Source: Metabacillus niabensis
GTDB lineage: Bacteria; Bacillota; Bacilli; Bacillales; Bacillaceae
Assembly (NCBI RefSeq): GCF_020524345.1
Contig: NZ_JAIVLH010000003.1
Span: 186,001-250,000 of the forward strand
DNA length: 64,000 bases
Direction of reading: 5' to 3'
Position 1 is the first letter of the stretch. Each line of letters opens with the position of its first letter. The notes beneath the pieces are model-generated. The model saw only the letters and a list, made by a program, of their open reading frames with translations. It had not been told where the DNA came from and ran no database searches. Both the position numbers and the translations under genes were made by a program. Shown here one piece after another: positions 1 to 9,009 of this stretch.

Positions 1-1114
1 TAATCCAAGGGATTGGTCCCATTGATACACAGAATGCCGCAGTGAAACCGGATACAAAGATGACTAGTAATGGACCACTATTTGCAGGTTCAAAGTAGAA
101 TACGCTTCCAATCAGCACCATAAATATCGCCATCAAACTAGAACCAATTGCCATCAATTTCTTTCTGCCAAGTTTGTCAATTAACAAAAGAGCTACAATC
201 GTGAACACTACTTGGACACTACCAATGATACTTGTTGCCAAAAACTCCGTGTTATTCTCAAAACCAACACTGCGGAAAATATCCGGACCATAGTATGTTA
301 CAGCATTCATACCAATTACTTGGTTAAACAGGGCAAGAAAAATTCCCACTCCCATAGCCATTCGTAAACCAGGCTTCAATAATTGTTTAACAGAACTATT
401 TTTTTCTGTTTCGATTGATCTTTTAATCTCTTTCACTTCTTGTTTTGCAACTGTTTCACCGCTGATTCGTTTAAGTGTTTGAAACGCTTCTTTTTCTTTT
501 CCTTTTTGCATTAAATATCTAGGGCTTTCCGGAATAAAGAATAATAGAACGAAAAAGATTAAACCTGGAAACGTTCCATAACCCAGCATCCAGCGCCATC
601 CTTCCTCTAATCCCCAAGCATGTGTCCCACTGTTTGCTACTGCATAGTTGATGTAAAAAGTAGCACAAATTCCGAAGATCGTAAATAACTGATAAAGAGA
701 TCCTAGTCTACCTCGGATGTTTGGCGGTGCACACTCACTTATATACGTAACAGATAGAGCTGATGCAAAACCTATTCCAAATCCGCCGATAATTCTAGCA
801 TAAACTAGCATAGTAACACCTGTTGCAAAGGCAGATCCTATTGCAGAAATAATAAACAGAACGGCAGATAAAAACATAATATTTTTCCGGCCATATTTAT
901 CACTTAAAAAACCGGACATCGCAACACCAAGTACCCCGCCGATCATTACACAGGAAATGACCCAGCCCTGCATAGCAGGTGTTAAGTCGTATCGTTCTGC
1001 GAGAAAGCCAATTGCTCCTGAAATAACCGCTGTATCAAAACCGTACATTAGTCCGGCTACACCTGCCGCAACTGCAATTAAAATAACATACCATGATGAA
1101 TGTTTTTGTAACAT
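1..1114 (-). CDS. Sugar porter family MFS transporter (3' end outside window)
   Basis: This reading frame of 371 codons starts at an ATG ending at 1114, nine bases after a GAGGAGG ribosome binding site, and runs off the left edge without a stop. The N-terminus carries GFDTAVISGA in the first membrane helix, a DKYGRK loop between helices 2 and 3 and PESPRYL before the central loop, all marks of the sugar porter branch of the major facilitator superfamily (XylE, AraE and IolT relatives). It should be a proton-coupled importer of a pentose, hexose or inositol; the exact sugar cannot be read from sequence. About 335 bases separate it from the sensor operon 1449-5450, which is transcribed towards it and ends in a terminator, so it probably has its own promoter and may be the target of that sensor. 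Confidence in the family is high. Confidence 0.9.
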   Translation of the reverse strand, partial: MLQKHSSWYVILIAVAAGVAGLMYGFDTAVISGAIGFLAERYDLTPAMQGWVISCVMIGGVLGVAMSGFLSDKYGRKNIMFLSAVLFIISAIGSAFATGVTMLVYARIIGGFGIGFASALSVTYISECAPPNIRGRLGSLYQLFTIFGICATFYINYAVANSGTHAWGLEEGWRWMLGYGTFPGLIFFVLLFFIPESPRYLMQKGKEKEAFQTLKRISGETVAKQEVKEIKRSIETEKNSSVKQLLKPGLRMAMGVGIFLALFNQVIGMNAVTYYGPDIFRSVGFENNTEFLATSIIGSVQVVFTIVALLLIDKLGRKKLMAIGSSLMAIFMVLIGSVFYFEPANSGPLLVIFVSGFTAAFCVSMGPIPWI

Positions 1115-1234
1115 ATTGATCCTCCTCATACTCTATAGTTGATTACACATCTTCATGTAGAAGATCCGGTAATTGCTCTTCATAACTCCAATACTCAAGC
1201 TTGTTTTCTCTTACCTCCTGTCATAGTGTGTATA

Positions 1235-1248
1235 TGATTTCGTTTACA
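1235..1248 (-). promoter_or_regulatory. Weak cre-like (CcpA) site upstream of the sugar porter
   Basis: On the minus strand TGTAAACGAAATCA matches 12 of 14 positions of the Bacillus cre consensus TGWAARCGYTWNCW. It lies about 120 bases upstream of the sugar porter start. The two mismatches make this a tentative site. The rest of the 1115-1384 gap holds no gene that I can support. Confidence 0.35.
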
Positions 1249-1384
1249 TTATTTCTTTCATATCTTTCAAACGTTACAGTAAATTTATCATAAACAAATC
1301 CTCATGATAGCACTTTCATCTTCACATTCTTGTTAACACCTAGACTATATTGTGAAGGATATTTTTCTTGTTGTTTAACATACT

Positions 1385-1424
1385 AAAAAAGCTTGTAGAA
1401 AAACTCTAGGTTTCTCTACAAGCT
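1385..1424 (-). terminator. Intrinsic terminator after the YesN-type regulator
   Basis: A perfect ten-base inverted repeat (AGCTTGTAGA / TCTACAAGCT, 1390-1399 and 1415-1424) is followed on the minus strand by five T residues. It stands 25 bases after the stop of the regulator gene and closes the three-gene sensor operon. Confidence 0.85.
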
Positions 1425-1448
1425 ATAAAGGCAGCAATTATCATGGTT

Positions 1449-3017
1449 TCATGATTGGTATTTGCTTCTATATTCACTTGGACTAAGTCCTGTTTCCTTT
1501 TTAAAGACTCTGCTAAAATAATTTGGGTCCTTATATCCTATATTCATTGCAATTTCTTTTAATGGAGTTTTTCCACCCAATAATAAGTCTTTAGCTTTTT
1601 GGATTCTTATATTGGTTATATACTCAATAAAAGTTACCTCAAACTTTTCTTTAAATAGCTTACTAAGATAATAAGAGCTGAGGCCTATCTTTTCAGCAAC
1701 TTCTTCCAGCATGACCGTTTTATTATAATGATGATCAATATATTCTTTTGCTTGTAAAATCAGACTATCCACACCATTCATGCGCCAATCTCTTAAACGC
1801 TCGATAATAACTAACAAATGTGATTTCGCACGTTCTTTTATCTGTATGGATGTTTCTAATTGGTCAAAGCTCATTTGAACATCTTCATCAAATCCAAACT
1901 CTTTCATTGATCGTGTTAACACAATAAAAAAATTCCCCATTGATTTTTTCATGATTTCTACCTTTGAATCTGAGGCTTGGTATATGTGATGAAAATAAGT
2001 ATCAAACAATTGTAATCCTTTTTGCATATCCCCTTTTTTAACTGCATTCACCAGTTCTTTCTCTACTTCAAACGGGATAAGTTCTGTCCGCCTTTGCTTC
2101 AAATGACTACTGTAGGCCATATACGATGCACTTTTATGATGATAAACTAATTCCAACGCATAGACCGCTTCCTCATAGGAACGGGAAAATTGATGAACAT
2201 CAGTAACTACCGTTCCTATTCCTGCAACCAGCCTGCAATCATTCAACTGATTTTTCACCTTATGAATGATTGAACCTGCAAACTCCTGCCTCATTTTTAG
2301 ATTATCTTCTTCTTCATGATTCAGTAACACAAGTGTTGGGACTTGAATGCCAGTTAACGGACCTACAAGACATGGATACTCCTGATTATGTAATGTCTTT
2401 TTTAAAACCCTATACCATTCGCTTCTTTCTTGTCGTTTTGGATGAAGCTTATTAGAATCAAAAGAAAAAACAACGATGAATCCTTGCTTTTGTTCAAGAT
2501 TCAACCATTCATTCCAATCTTCTTTACCAAAATCATGAACATGATCCAATAGTAACGACACAATAAACTCCATTTCTATAAAAGAGTTGAATCGTTCTAA
2601 CCGATGATTTATTTCCAACATTTCATTTCCTTGTTTTCTTTCCTTCTCTATTTCTTCTACCATTCGGTCAAAAGCTTCGAGTACTTCTGACACTTTACTC
2701 GGCTTTAACAAATACTCCTTAATCCCGACCTTCATCGCTTGGCGTGCGTAATCAAATGTGTCAAAAGCAGATACCATCACACATTTTGTATTTGGATATA
2801 CCTCGAGAATTTTTTGGATTGCTTTAAGTCCATCTAGCTGCGGCATTTTAATATCCATAAAAATTAAATCCGGCTTTTTGGCAATGGCTAGATCGACTGC
2901 TTCTTTTCCATTTTGTGCTTCAGCTATGACCTCAAACCCTGAACGGTTTTTAGATAGCATTAGCTTAAGTCCTTCTCTTTCAAGTAACTCATCATCTACC
3001 AGCATGACATTTATCAA
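1449..3017 (-). CDS. YesN-type response regulator with AraC HTH output
   Basis: The 522-residue protein has an N-terminal receiver domain (residues 1-120, acidic pair DD8-9, phospho-acceptor Asp55 in FMDIKMPQLDG, Lys near 107) and a C-terminal AraC-type double helix-turn-helix (about 415-520, with GYKDPNYFSRVFKKETG). The middle third is the variable linker typical of this group. The start is TTG, chosen because AGGAG sits seven bases upstream and the receiver begins at once. It follows the histidine kinase gene by 16 bases, so both are co-transcribed with the sugar-binding protein gene. It should activate a sugar transport gene, most plausibly the neighbouring sugar porter; that target is inferred from position only. 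Confidence 0.9.
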   Translation of the reverse strand: MINVMLVDDELLEREGLKLMLSKNRSGFEVIAEAQNGKEAVDLAIAKKPDLIFMDIKMPQLDGLKAIQKILEVYPNTKCVMVSAFDTFDYARQAMKVGIKEYLLKPSKVSEVLEAFDRMVEEIEKERKQGNEMLEINHRLERFNSFIEMEFIVSLLLDHVHDFGKEDWNEWLNLEQKQGFIVVFSFDSNKLHPKRQERSEWYRVLKKTLHNQEYPCLVGPLTGIQVPTLVLLNHEEEDNLKMRQEFAGSIIHKVKNQLNDCRLVAGIGTVVTDVHQFSRSYEEAVYALELVYHHKSASYMAYSSHLKQRRTELIPFEVEKELVNAVKKGDMQKGLQLFDTYFHHIYQASDSKVEIMKKSMGNFFIVLTRSMKEFGFDEDVQMSFDQLETSIQIKERAKSHLLVIIERLRDWRMNGVDSLILQAKEYIDHHYNKTVMLEEVAEKIGLSSYYLSKLFKEKFEVTFIEYITNIRIQKAKDLLLGGKTPLKEIAMNIGYKDPNYFSRVFKKETGLSPSEYRSKYQS

Positions 3018-3033
3018 GATTTCACTCCTCTCA

Positions 3034-4452
3034 TCATTTTGTTATCCGAATCCTTACCGTTGTTCCTTGTCCAAGTTCGGAATCAATGTCAACATGACTG
3101 CCCTTATCAAACAGCTTAAGACGACTTATCACATTTTTCATTCCTATCCCGGTAGAATGACCAGAGCTTTTTTGAGGTAAAGTAACATCTTTTTCATTAC
3201 TTGTATCCAACAATTTATCTCTGGTTTGTTGATCCATTCCAATGCCATTATCCCTAACCTCGATACAAACCTTTTCATTTTCTTGAAAAATCGTTAATGA
3301 GATGACAGCCCCTTCAGCCATGTCTTCTATTCCATGTACAAAAGCGTTCTCAATTATTGGCTGAAGCGTCAGACAAGGGAGAGGAGTTGATAAACATCCG
3401 GGATCAATGTTTTCTTCGAATGTTACCCGATTACCAAATCGTGTTTTTTGTATAAAAAAATACTCTTTTACAACGTCCACTTCATCCTTTAGTAATGTTT
3501 CCCTCTCTAGATTACCAATATTATATCGTAGTAATGCGGAAACAGAAGCGATTAAATCACTGGTTTTCTCTGCCCCTTCAATATAAGAGGTCTTGGAAAT
3601 CGTATTTAATGTATTAAATAAGAAGTGTGGATTTATTTGATTTTGTAAACTCTTCAGTTCCATTTCTTTTAGAAGTTGGGAAAGTCTTGCTTTTTCTTCA
3701 ATTTCGGTAACAGATTGAAGAATGTTTCTTTTCATCTCATTAAACGTCTTTGTTAAAAACCAAAGCTCATCTTTTCTTGACACAACAACATCTTCACCTG
3801 AATAATGTCCTTTGGAAATTTTCTGTGCAGCCTTTGTTAGTCTTCCAATGGTTCTAGTAATTCCATTGGAAAACCATAGCGCAAATAAAATGCTAAAAAT
3901 AATAATAGAAAGAATAATTGTTGACCCTAGCTTTTTCGTATAGGAGATTTTTTTCTCTATAAGGGAGGAAAGCTCTTTATATTCTGTCAGTTCATTATTG
4001 ATTAATTCCAGTGTTTTCTCATGTATATAATTGGATGTTTTTTCTGCTTCATTTAGATTCATGGAATATTGCTGGATATCCTGTCTTTTTACACCTTCTA
4101 CTGTTTGATCTGATCGTTCAAGAAAACTGCTTAACATATTCAGATAGTTTTTCTTTGGGATCCCAACTTCTTCTTTCGTCGTAAATTCCTGTTGTAATGT
4201 AATAAGTTGTTCTTTTTCTTCCATATAAATAGATAGATTTTGAGGTAAAGGTTCATACACATAAATTTGCAGAGATTGAAAAGTCTGCGTTGTTTTTTTG
4301 GTCAATTCATTTAAAAGAATAAAATGCTCTACACTCTCATCATACAAGTCCATTACTTTTTGATTACTTTGTTCCCGAACAAAAAAGACGACGACAATCA
4401 TGAATAAAATCGCTGCAAAATAAACTAATAACTTTGTGCGGATCTTAATCAT
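3034..4452 (-). CDS. YesM/LytS-type sensor histidine kinase
   Basis: The 472-residue protein has a transmembrane helix at 8-25, an extracellular helical region to about 175, a second helix at 177-197, a HAMP linker (200-250), a His_kinase domain with the phospho-acceptor His276 in NQINPHFLFNTLN, and a HATPase domain with DNGIGMD and GIGMKN boxes. The extracellular part is mostly helical and has no recognisable Cache domain, which fits sensing through a partner protein rather than a bound ligand. Its ATG overlaps the stop of the upstream binding-protein gene (ATGA), suggesting translational coupling and a stable sensor complex. It should phosphorylate the YesN-type regulator encoded next. Confidence 0.9.
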   Translation of the reverse strand: MIKIRTKLLVYFAAILFMIVVVFFVREQSNQKVMDLYDESVEHFILLNELTKKTTQTFQSLQIYVYEPLPQNLSIYMEEKEQLITLQQEFTTKEEVGIPKKNYLNMLSSFLERSDQTVEGVKRQDIQQYSMNLNEAEKTSNYIHEKTLELINNELTEYKELSSLIEKKISYTKKLGSTIILSIIIFSILFALWFSNGITRTIGRLTKAAQKISKGHYSGEDVVVSRKDELWFLTKTFNEMKRNILQSVTEIEEKARLSQLLKEMELKSLQNQINPHFLFNTLNTISKTSYIEGAEKTSDLIASVSALLRYNIGNLERETLLKDEVDVVKEYFFIQKTRFGNRVTFEENIDPGCLSTPLPCLTLQPIIENAFVHGIEDMAEGAVISLTIFQENEKVCIEVRDNGIGMDQQTRDKLLDTSNEKDVTLPQKSSGHSTGIGMKNVISRLKLFDKGSHVDIDSELGQGTTVRIRITK

Positions 4453-5450
4453 AAAGAATCACCATTTTGAACTTTCCATTTATCTAAGTTTGCATTACGT
4501 ATAATGGAAGCATCCGTATGGTAGATTTCCCGAACCGACTTCCCATTAAGCATATCCAACATGATCTCAATACTTTTGTACCCCATCTCATACGGCTGTT
4601 GTTCAATGATCGCATCCAGATCTCCTTTTTCAAGTAAATCAATGTTCTCAGCTAATGGATCAAAAGCCATCACATACAGATCCTCCTGCTTATTGAGTGA
4701 CTTTGCTGCTTCTACGATACCAAGCCCATCCCATGAACTCGTTCCTATAAATGCAGTAATGTTTTCATTCTCTGTTAACATGGTATATGCTTTTTCTTCA
4801 GCATCCACCCTCGTGATGTTCGATTCTTCAATTGCGACCACCTCAATTCCTTCAACCTTTGCGACTGCATCTCTAAATCCTTGGACACGCAACTGATGAT
4901 GGGTATTCTCAAAGCTTCCTGTGATAATTCCAACAGTCGCTTTTCCATTGGTATCTTCTATCAACGCTTTCCCAGCTAATTGACCTGCTAAATAATTATC
5001 GGTACCTATATACGCAGTACGCAAGCTTTCTTTAGAATCTGTATCAATCGTTATAACTGGAATGCCTTCACTAACCGCCTTATTAATCATTGGAGTAAAC
5101 TCTTCGTTAAGTGCTTGGACAATGATGCCATCTACTTTTGACTTTATAGCCATATCTAAAAGCTTAAGCTGCTCCTCAGGATTTGAACGCTTAGGCCCCT
5201 CATATTCAACAAAAACATCATACTTTGATTCAGTCTCTTTTGCTCCTTTACCTACTAAACGCCAATAATCATGATTCATTTCCTCACCAATCAATACAAA
5301 ATGATACTTAGGAAGAGAGGTATCTGTAACAGTACTTTTGACAATCTTTTGATCATAGATCTGTACTTGCTGATAAAAATAAACTGAAAAAGCTAATGAT
5401 GTTATAAAAAACGAGATTAACGAAATATATTGAAATGATGTACGTTTCAC
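4449..5450 (-). CDS. Membrane-anchored sugar-binding sensor protein (Peripla_BP_4)
   Basis: The 333-residue protein starts with GTG behind GGAGGG. It has one hydrophobic N-terminal helix (9-27) with no lipobox cysteine, so it is probably anchored by an uncleaved signal helix. The rest is a type I periplasmic-binding-protein fold of the RbsB kind: VDGIIVQAL, GIPVITIDTD, YIGTDNYLAGQLAG and GIITGS are typical strands and ligand loops. No ABC permease or ATPase genes are adjacent; instead it is the first gene of a kinase/regulator operon. That layout matches known three-component sugar sensors in which a ribose/xylose-type binding protein feeds a LytS/YesM kinase. The sugar is unknown. Confidence 0.88.
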   Translation of the reverse strand: MKRTSFQYISLISFFITSLAFSVYFYQQVQIYDQKIVKSTVTDTSLPKYHFVLIGEEMNHDYWRLVGKGAKETESKYDVFVEYEGPKRSNPEEQLKLLDMAIKSKVDGIIVQALNEEFTPMINKAVSEGIPVITIDTDSKESLRTAYIGTDNYLAGQLAGKALIEDTNGKATVGIITGSFENTHHQLRVQGFRDAVAKVEGIEVVAIEESNITRVDAEEKAYTMLTENENITAFIGTSSWDGLGIVEAAKSLNKQEDLYVMAFDPLAENIDLLEKGDLDAIIEQQPYEMGYKSIEIMLDMLNGKSVREIYHTDASIIRNANLDKWKVQNGDSL

Positions 5451-5654
5451 GGTTGCCCTCCTACGATAGGTAACTTTGTAGCTTATTGTATATTACCGTT
5501 TTTACTAACTCAAACATATAAGACTTTCTTATCTCTAAGTAAAAAACAATATCAAACGCTAAAGGCAGTTTTTTACTATTACTATTTACTAAAAGTATCG
5601 AACACATGGAATAACTAAAATATCGAATTGAGAAAGTTTATTTTCACTTGTATT

Positions 5655-5683
5655 TTCACAGCTCAAATAGATAATGGTATACT
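5655..5683 (+). promoter_or_regulatory. Sigma-A promoter of the HPr-like gene
   Basis: TTCACA and TATACT are separated by 17 bases, and TGG directly before the -10 box gives an extended -10. The site lies 38 bases upstream of the start of the HPr-like gene. The rest of 5451-5654 is AT-rich and holds no supported gene. Confidence 0.6.
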
Positions 5684-5720
5684 TAACCTTACTATCAACC
5701 TTTATAGGAGGAAATGAAAA

Positions 5721-6020
5721 ATGGATTTTAATAAACGAGCGTCCAATGCTTCAAAATTAGCCAGTGCTGTACAATCAGGGACAATTAATGTGAAAGAAAT
5801 GGCTTCTATAGTAAACACTGCCAACAAATTTAAATCAAGTATTGTTTTGCATGCAGAAAACAAAATAATTGATGTAAAAAGTTTTCTTGGCCTAAGTGTA
5901 TCCTTGATGTCTAATTCTACTCAGTATACATTAGAAATTCATGGTGATGATGAAGAAGAAGCAAAAGAAGAAATGAAAAAGGCTTTTAATGAATATGGGA
6001 TAAAGGTAGAAGTTAATTAA
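5721..6020 (+). CDS. HPr/Crh-like protein lacking the catalytic histidine
   Basis: This 99-residue protein starts at an ATG preceded by AGGAGG. From residue 28 on it aligns with the second part of HPr: TANKFKSSIVLHAENK matches the HPr helix and strand, DVKSFLGLSVSL matches the regulatory-site segment, and the acidic DDEEEAKEEM stretch matches the C-terminal helix. Ser54 corresponds to HPr Ser46, the target of HPr kinase. The active-site segment is replaced by SGTINVKEMA, so neither His15 nor Arg17 of HPr is present. It therefore cannot carry PTS phosphate but might act in CcpA-type signalling, as Crh does. It stands alone with its own promoter and terminator. Family assignment is firm, function inferred. 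Confidence 0.8.
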   Translation: MDFNKRASNASKLASAVQSGTINVKEMASIVNTANKFKSSIVLHAENKIIDVKSFLGLSVSLMSNSTQYTLEIHGDDEEEAKEEMKKAFNEYGIKVEVN

Positions 6021-6075
6021 GCCTGTTAAGAGTTTATAAATGAAAGTGGATTGAAATTTATAGAAAAAATTATAA

Positions 6076-6114
6076 AAACGTCATAAATCCTCTTACCGAA
6101 GATTTATGACGTTT
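6076..6114. terminator. Terminator hairpin after the HPr-like gene
   Basis: A perfect 14-base inverted repeat (6076-6089 and 6101-6114, core ACGTCATAAATC) lies 56 bases after the stop. The stem begins with A residues and ends with T residues, so it may act in both directions, although the T tract on the plus strand is short. Confidence 0.65.
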
Positions 6115-6167
6115 CATTTACACCTTTAGGTTTAGACCAAACATATCCTTACATAGTCGTTTTACTG

Positions 6168-6560
6168 TTATTTTAATAGAATTGTTTTTGTAAAGTTTAT
6201 AAAATCCACTTGATGTTCTTCAACAATCTTTTGCAGGATGACTAAATTTATCTCTTGGTAATCATGAACAGCAATGTTTCTAAACCCAACCATTGCCTTC
6301 ATTTTTTGACCTAGGATAGCAGGGAGATATTAGCTATTTCAATTAACGTAAAAGCATCTCTTGTGCTTTTTGTGGTAAACCAAGTTTCTTTTCAGCAACT
6401 ATATGCATAGCAAAATCAATACTACTTGCTTCACATGCACGTTGCAGGTTGAGGATAATCTCGAGCCTAGCTTCGTGAATTCATGGTAAATTAACCCGCT
6501 TTCCTCTACCTTATCAATAATTACTTGCCGTTCCTCATTCAATTTCGCATATATTTATAA
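6168..6560 (-). pseudogene. Decayed hepT (HEPN-domain toxin) gene
   Basis: Reading the minus strand in shifting frames gives clear HepT (DUF86/HEPN) pieces in order: EIILNLQRACEAS, then FAMHIVAEKKLGLPQKAQE, then after a frame break KAMVGFRNIAVHDYQEI and LQKIVEEHQVDF up to a stop at 6168. The RNxxxH motif (RNIAVH) that defines the HEPN RNase active site is still legible. At least two frameshifts and an internal stop break the frame, and the N-terminal part is not recognisable. No MntA nucleotidyltransferase partner is visible beside it. The remaining bases of the 6115-6720 gap contain nothing further that I recognise. Confidence 0.75.
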
Positions 6561-6724
6561 AGCCAACTTAAATAAGTATTGAAAAATCAATGTTTTGGAT
6601 TATTTTTTGTAAAACATAAAATTCATAAAATAAATTAAGTCAGTGCAATTTTTGTGCAGTTGGAAGTATGGCTTGAAATTTTTTCAACCATATTATTTTT
6701 CAAACTGAACAACACCCTCCCAGT

Positions 6725-8041
6725 TTAATTTATTTTGTTGTATTGAATTTCACTTGTATCCTTATTATGACCTATACTTTTTGATTGTATTGCCAGCCAC
6801 TGAAGAAGAGTTACGTCTTTTCCATTTACTTTTACAGGAGAACCATCGTAATCTAGCACACATTCATCCTTCAGCATATAGATCCAGGTTCCATGTCCGA
6901 AGAATTCAAAAGGGTTACCTTCAGAATCCTTGAATATACCTGACGTATCTACTACCTTATCAAAATATGAAAAGTGAACATCTGGTGCACCGGCTTTGAG
7001 TAGTCGCTCATAAGTTGGAATTGCTGTAATTTGCGGATCTACAATCGTATCATTTTGGGCATGTGTAAACCAAATAGGTGTATCTTTAATATCTTTTATT
7101 TGTTGATCTGTAATCATTTTATCCAGAAGGGCTTCGCATACAGGAAATGCTGCAGCGAAGAAGCAGGGGTAATCAATGATCATACGCATTGTCATAAACC
7201 CGCCATTTGAACAGCCACCAATATAAATACGATTTACATCTATGTTTGGATGAACACTTACAAACTCGTCAATGAGCGCTTTCAATGAGGAAACGTACTT
7301 TGAATTACCACTCCAAGAAAACTCTCCAGAGCCATCATCCATCCACATTGTAGGTACTTGTGGAGCAAGAACATAAGCTCCTCCGAATATTCTCTGTACT
7401 TTTTCACTTGACAAATTTACAACATTATTTCCAGCATACGCAACTGTGGTGTCAAAGCCACCTTCCCCTCCGCCATGCAGCCAAATGATTAGCGGATGTT
7501 TCTCCTTACTCATATTTGGTGAATAATAACCAAAACGTAGTGGCATCTCAGCATATGAGGACTCACTGTTTACCCAACCTCTGACTTGCTCCATTTTACC
7601 GGCGCTATAATGATCATAAACAAGCCCAGAAATAGGTTCATTTTCGGTTGGTATTTCTTTTACCTGTGTTATTCGAAAATCGCAAAATACAAATACATTG
7701 TGTTCTAGATAGGCAACTTCAGAATTTAAACGGTAGATTGCCTCACACTCAAGTTCTAGTGTAGCGTAATTACCTATGGGTGTTTTATTCCCTTCATCAT
7801 CTGATGGATAAGCTTTTGTAACTCGACAATACCCTTTTGATGATTGAGTCTCTTCCGATAAAAAGTCTTTTCTAAGTTGAAGAACTTCACCGTTCTTTTT
7901 ATTACGCCGTTCCACATAAACGTTAAATGTATCTTCAGATAACACCTCTGATTTAACAGCTACAGGCATCGGAAGAATAATTTTTGTTATATACGGACCA
8001 TAGTCAGTGACTTCGGTAACAGTCATGTATGGACGGTTCAT
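6725..8041 (-). CDS. Intracellular alpha/beta-hydrolase esterase with N-terminal Ig-like domain
   Basis: The 438-residue protein is read from the ATG at 8041, which has AAGGAG nine bases upstream; an in-frame ATG 13 codons earlier has no such site. The first 150 residues look like a beta-rich Ig-like domain found before PHB-depolymerase/prolyl-oligopeptidase-like esterases. The hydrolase domain follows, with the oxyanion strand IIWLHGGGEGG, the nucleophile elbow GGCSNGG and a late FGHGTW histidine. There is no signal peptide, so it acts in the cytoplasm. It is the last gene of the run that begins with the ABC transporter, so it probably removes acetyl, feruloyl or similar groups from imported oligosaccharides. 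The exact ester is unknown. Confidence 0.8.
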   Translation of the reverse strand: MNRPYMTVTEVTDYGPYITKIILPMPVAVKSEVLSEDTFNVYVERRNKKNGEVLQLRKDFLSEETQSSKGYCRVTKAYPSDDEGNKTPIGNYATLELECEAIYRLNSEVAYLEHNVFVFCDFRITQVKEIPTENEPISGLVYDHYSAGKMEQVRGWVNSESSYAEMPLRFGYYSPNMSKEKHPLIIWLHGGGEGGFDTTVAYAGNNVVNLSSEKVQRIFGGAYVLAPQVPTMWMDDGSGEFSWSGNSKYVSSLKALIDEFVSVHPNIDVNRIYIGGCSNGGFMTMRMIIDYPCFFAAAFPVCEALLDKMITDQQIKDIKDTPIWFTHAQNDTIVDPQITAIPTYERLLKAGAPDVHFSYFDKVVDTSGIFKDSEGNPFEFFGHGTWIYMLKDECVLDYDGSPVKVNGKDVTLLQWLAIQSKSIGHNKDTSEIQYNKIN

Positions 8042-8168
8042 TTTGATATCTCCTTTTTTATATGGATTTAAATGAAACAAACGTACAAAAAATTAGAATA
8101 TTCAAAGGCTATTTGTCTGTACAACCCTACTGTGTTTTACTATAAATCTACCTTTCCCTTTTAATAGA

Positions 8169-8966
8169 TTATTTAATGACTTTGTTGCTTTCAAGTGGCA
8201 GCCAATCTAATACTCGTTGAATATTCGTATCCCAGTAGCCCCACTCATGTCCGCCTGGCCCTTCTTCATAATGTAAGTCCACTCCTAAACTATTCGCAAA
8301 GTCTCTAAATGTAAGATTATTTTGATATAGAAAATCTTCTCTTCCACATGCTTGGAATAATTTAGGAATCCTTTCATTTTCTTTCTTCATTTGTTCCAGT
8401 ACATATACTAAGTCATTCCTACTTTTCGGAACAGTAGAGCTATCGCCGAATACATTTTCAAAAAAGCTTGGACCAGGTTCGTTTAAAGAGCTAACCAAGT
8501 CTACTAAACCCGACAGTGAAGCAACAGCTGCAAATTTCTCGGGTTTACGTAACCCAAGTTTGAATGCACCGTAGCCTCCCATTGATAATCCAGCAGCAAA
8601 AGTATCTTCGCGTTTACTTGAGATCGGAAAAGCAGCCTCAATAAAATTCGGCAATTCCTCACTAATGTACGTCCAATACTTATGGCCATGAATCATATCA
8701 CTATAACAACTTAAGTCAGCATTTGGCATGACAACAGCAATCCCTTTATCTTCAGCATACCTTTCTATTGAAGATAAACGTAACCAACAGGAATGATCGT
8801 CAGTTGCCCCATGCAAAAGATATAAGACAGGAAACTTTTTATGCTCATAGGTTAAGTCTGACATCTTCTCTACATCCACTCTATTTGTTCCCATAGGCAA
8901 TAATACATTCACAGATGTTTGCATCATAAGTGCTTTCGACTTAAAACTCACTTGTAATAAAGCCAT
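8169..8966 (-). CDS. Esterase D / tributyrin esterase-like (CE1-type) hydrolase
   Basis: The 265-residue protein is of standard length for the esterase D (FrmB/EstA) family. It shows YLLHGATDDHSCW near the oxyanion hole, the nucleophile elbow AGLSMGGYG, and the catalytic histidine in GGHEWGYW. Family members are acetyl or short-chain acyl esterases, including acetyl-xylan and feruloyl esterases. No signal peptide is present. The gene starts at ATG with AAGGAGG upstream and lies between the rhamnosidase and the second esterase gene on the same strand. It most likely deacylates sugars taken up by the LplABC-type transporter. Confidence 0.85.
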   Translation of the reverse strand: MALLQVSFKSKALMMQTSVNVLLPMGTNRVDVEKMSDLTYEHKKFPVLYLLHGATDDHSCWLRLSSIERYAEDKGIAVVMPNADLSCYSDMIHGHKYWTYISEELPNFIEAAFPISSKREDTFAAGLSMGGYGAFKLGLRKPEKFAAVASLSGLVDLVSSLNEPGPSFFENVFGDSSTVPKSRNDLVYVLEQMKKENERIPKLFQACGREDFLYQNNLTFRDFANSLGVDLHYEEGPGGHEWGYWDTNIQRVLDWLPLESNKVIK

Positions 8967-9009
8967 CTACTTTTCCTCCTTATAAAATGAATGAATATAC
9001 TCGCTTCGG

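Noticed and set aside
957-1142. 61-codon plus-strand frame at the left edge
   Set aside because: It lies antisense to the start of the sugar porter, whose conserved motifs are on the minus strand.
1140-1230. Short peptide frame (16 codons) just before the sugar porter on the minus strand
   Set aside because: It has a weak GGAG near an ATG but no attenuator-like structure or special codon run, so a leader peptide cannot be supported.
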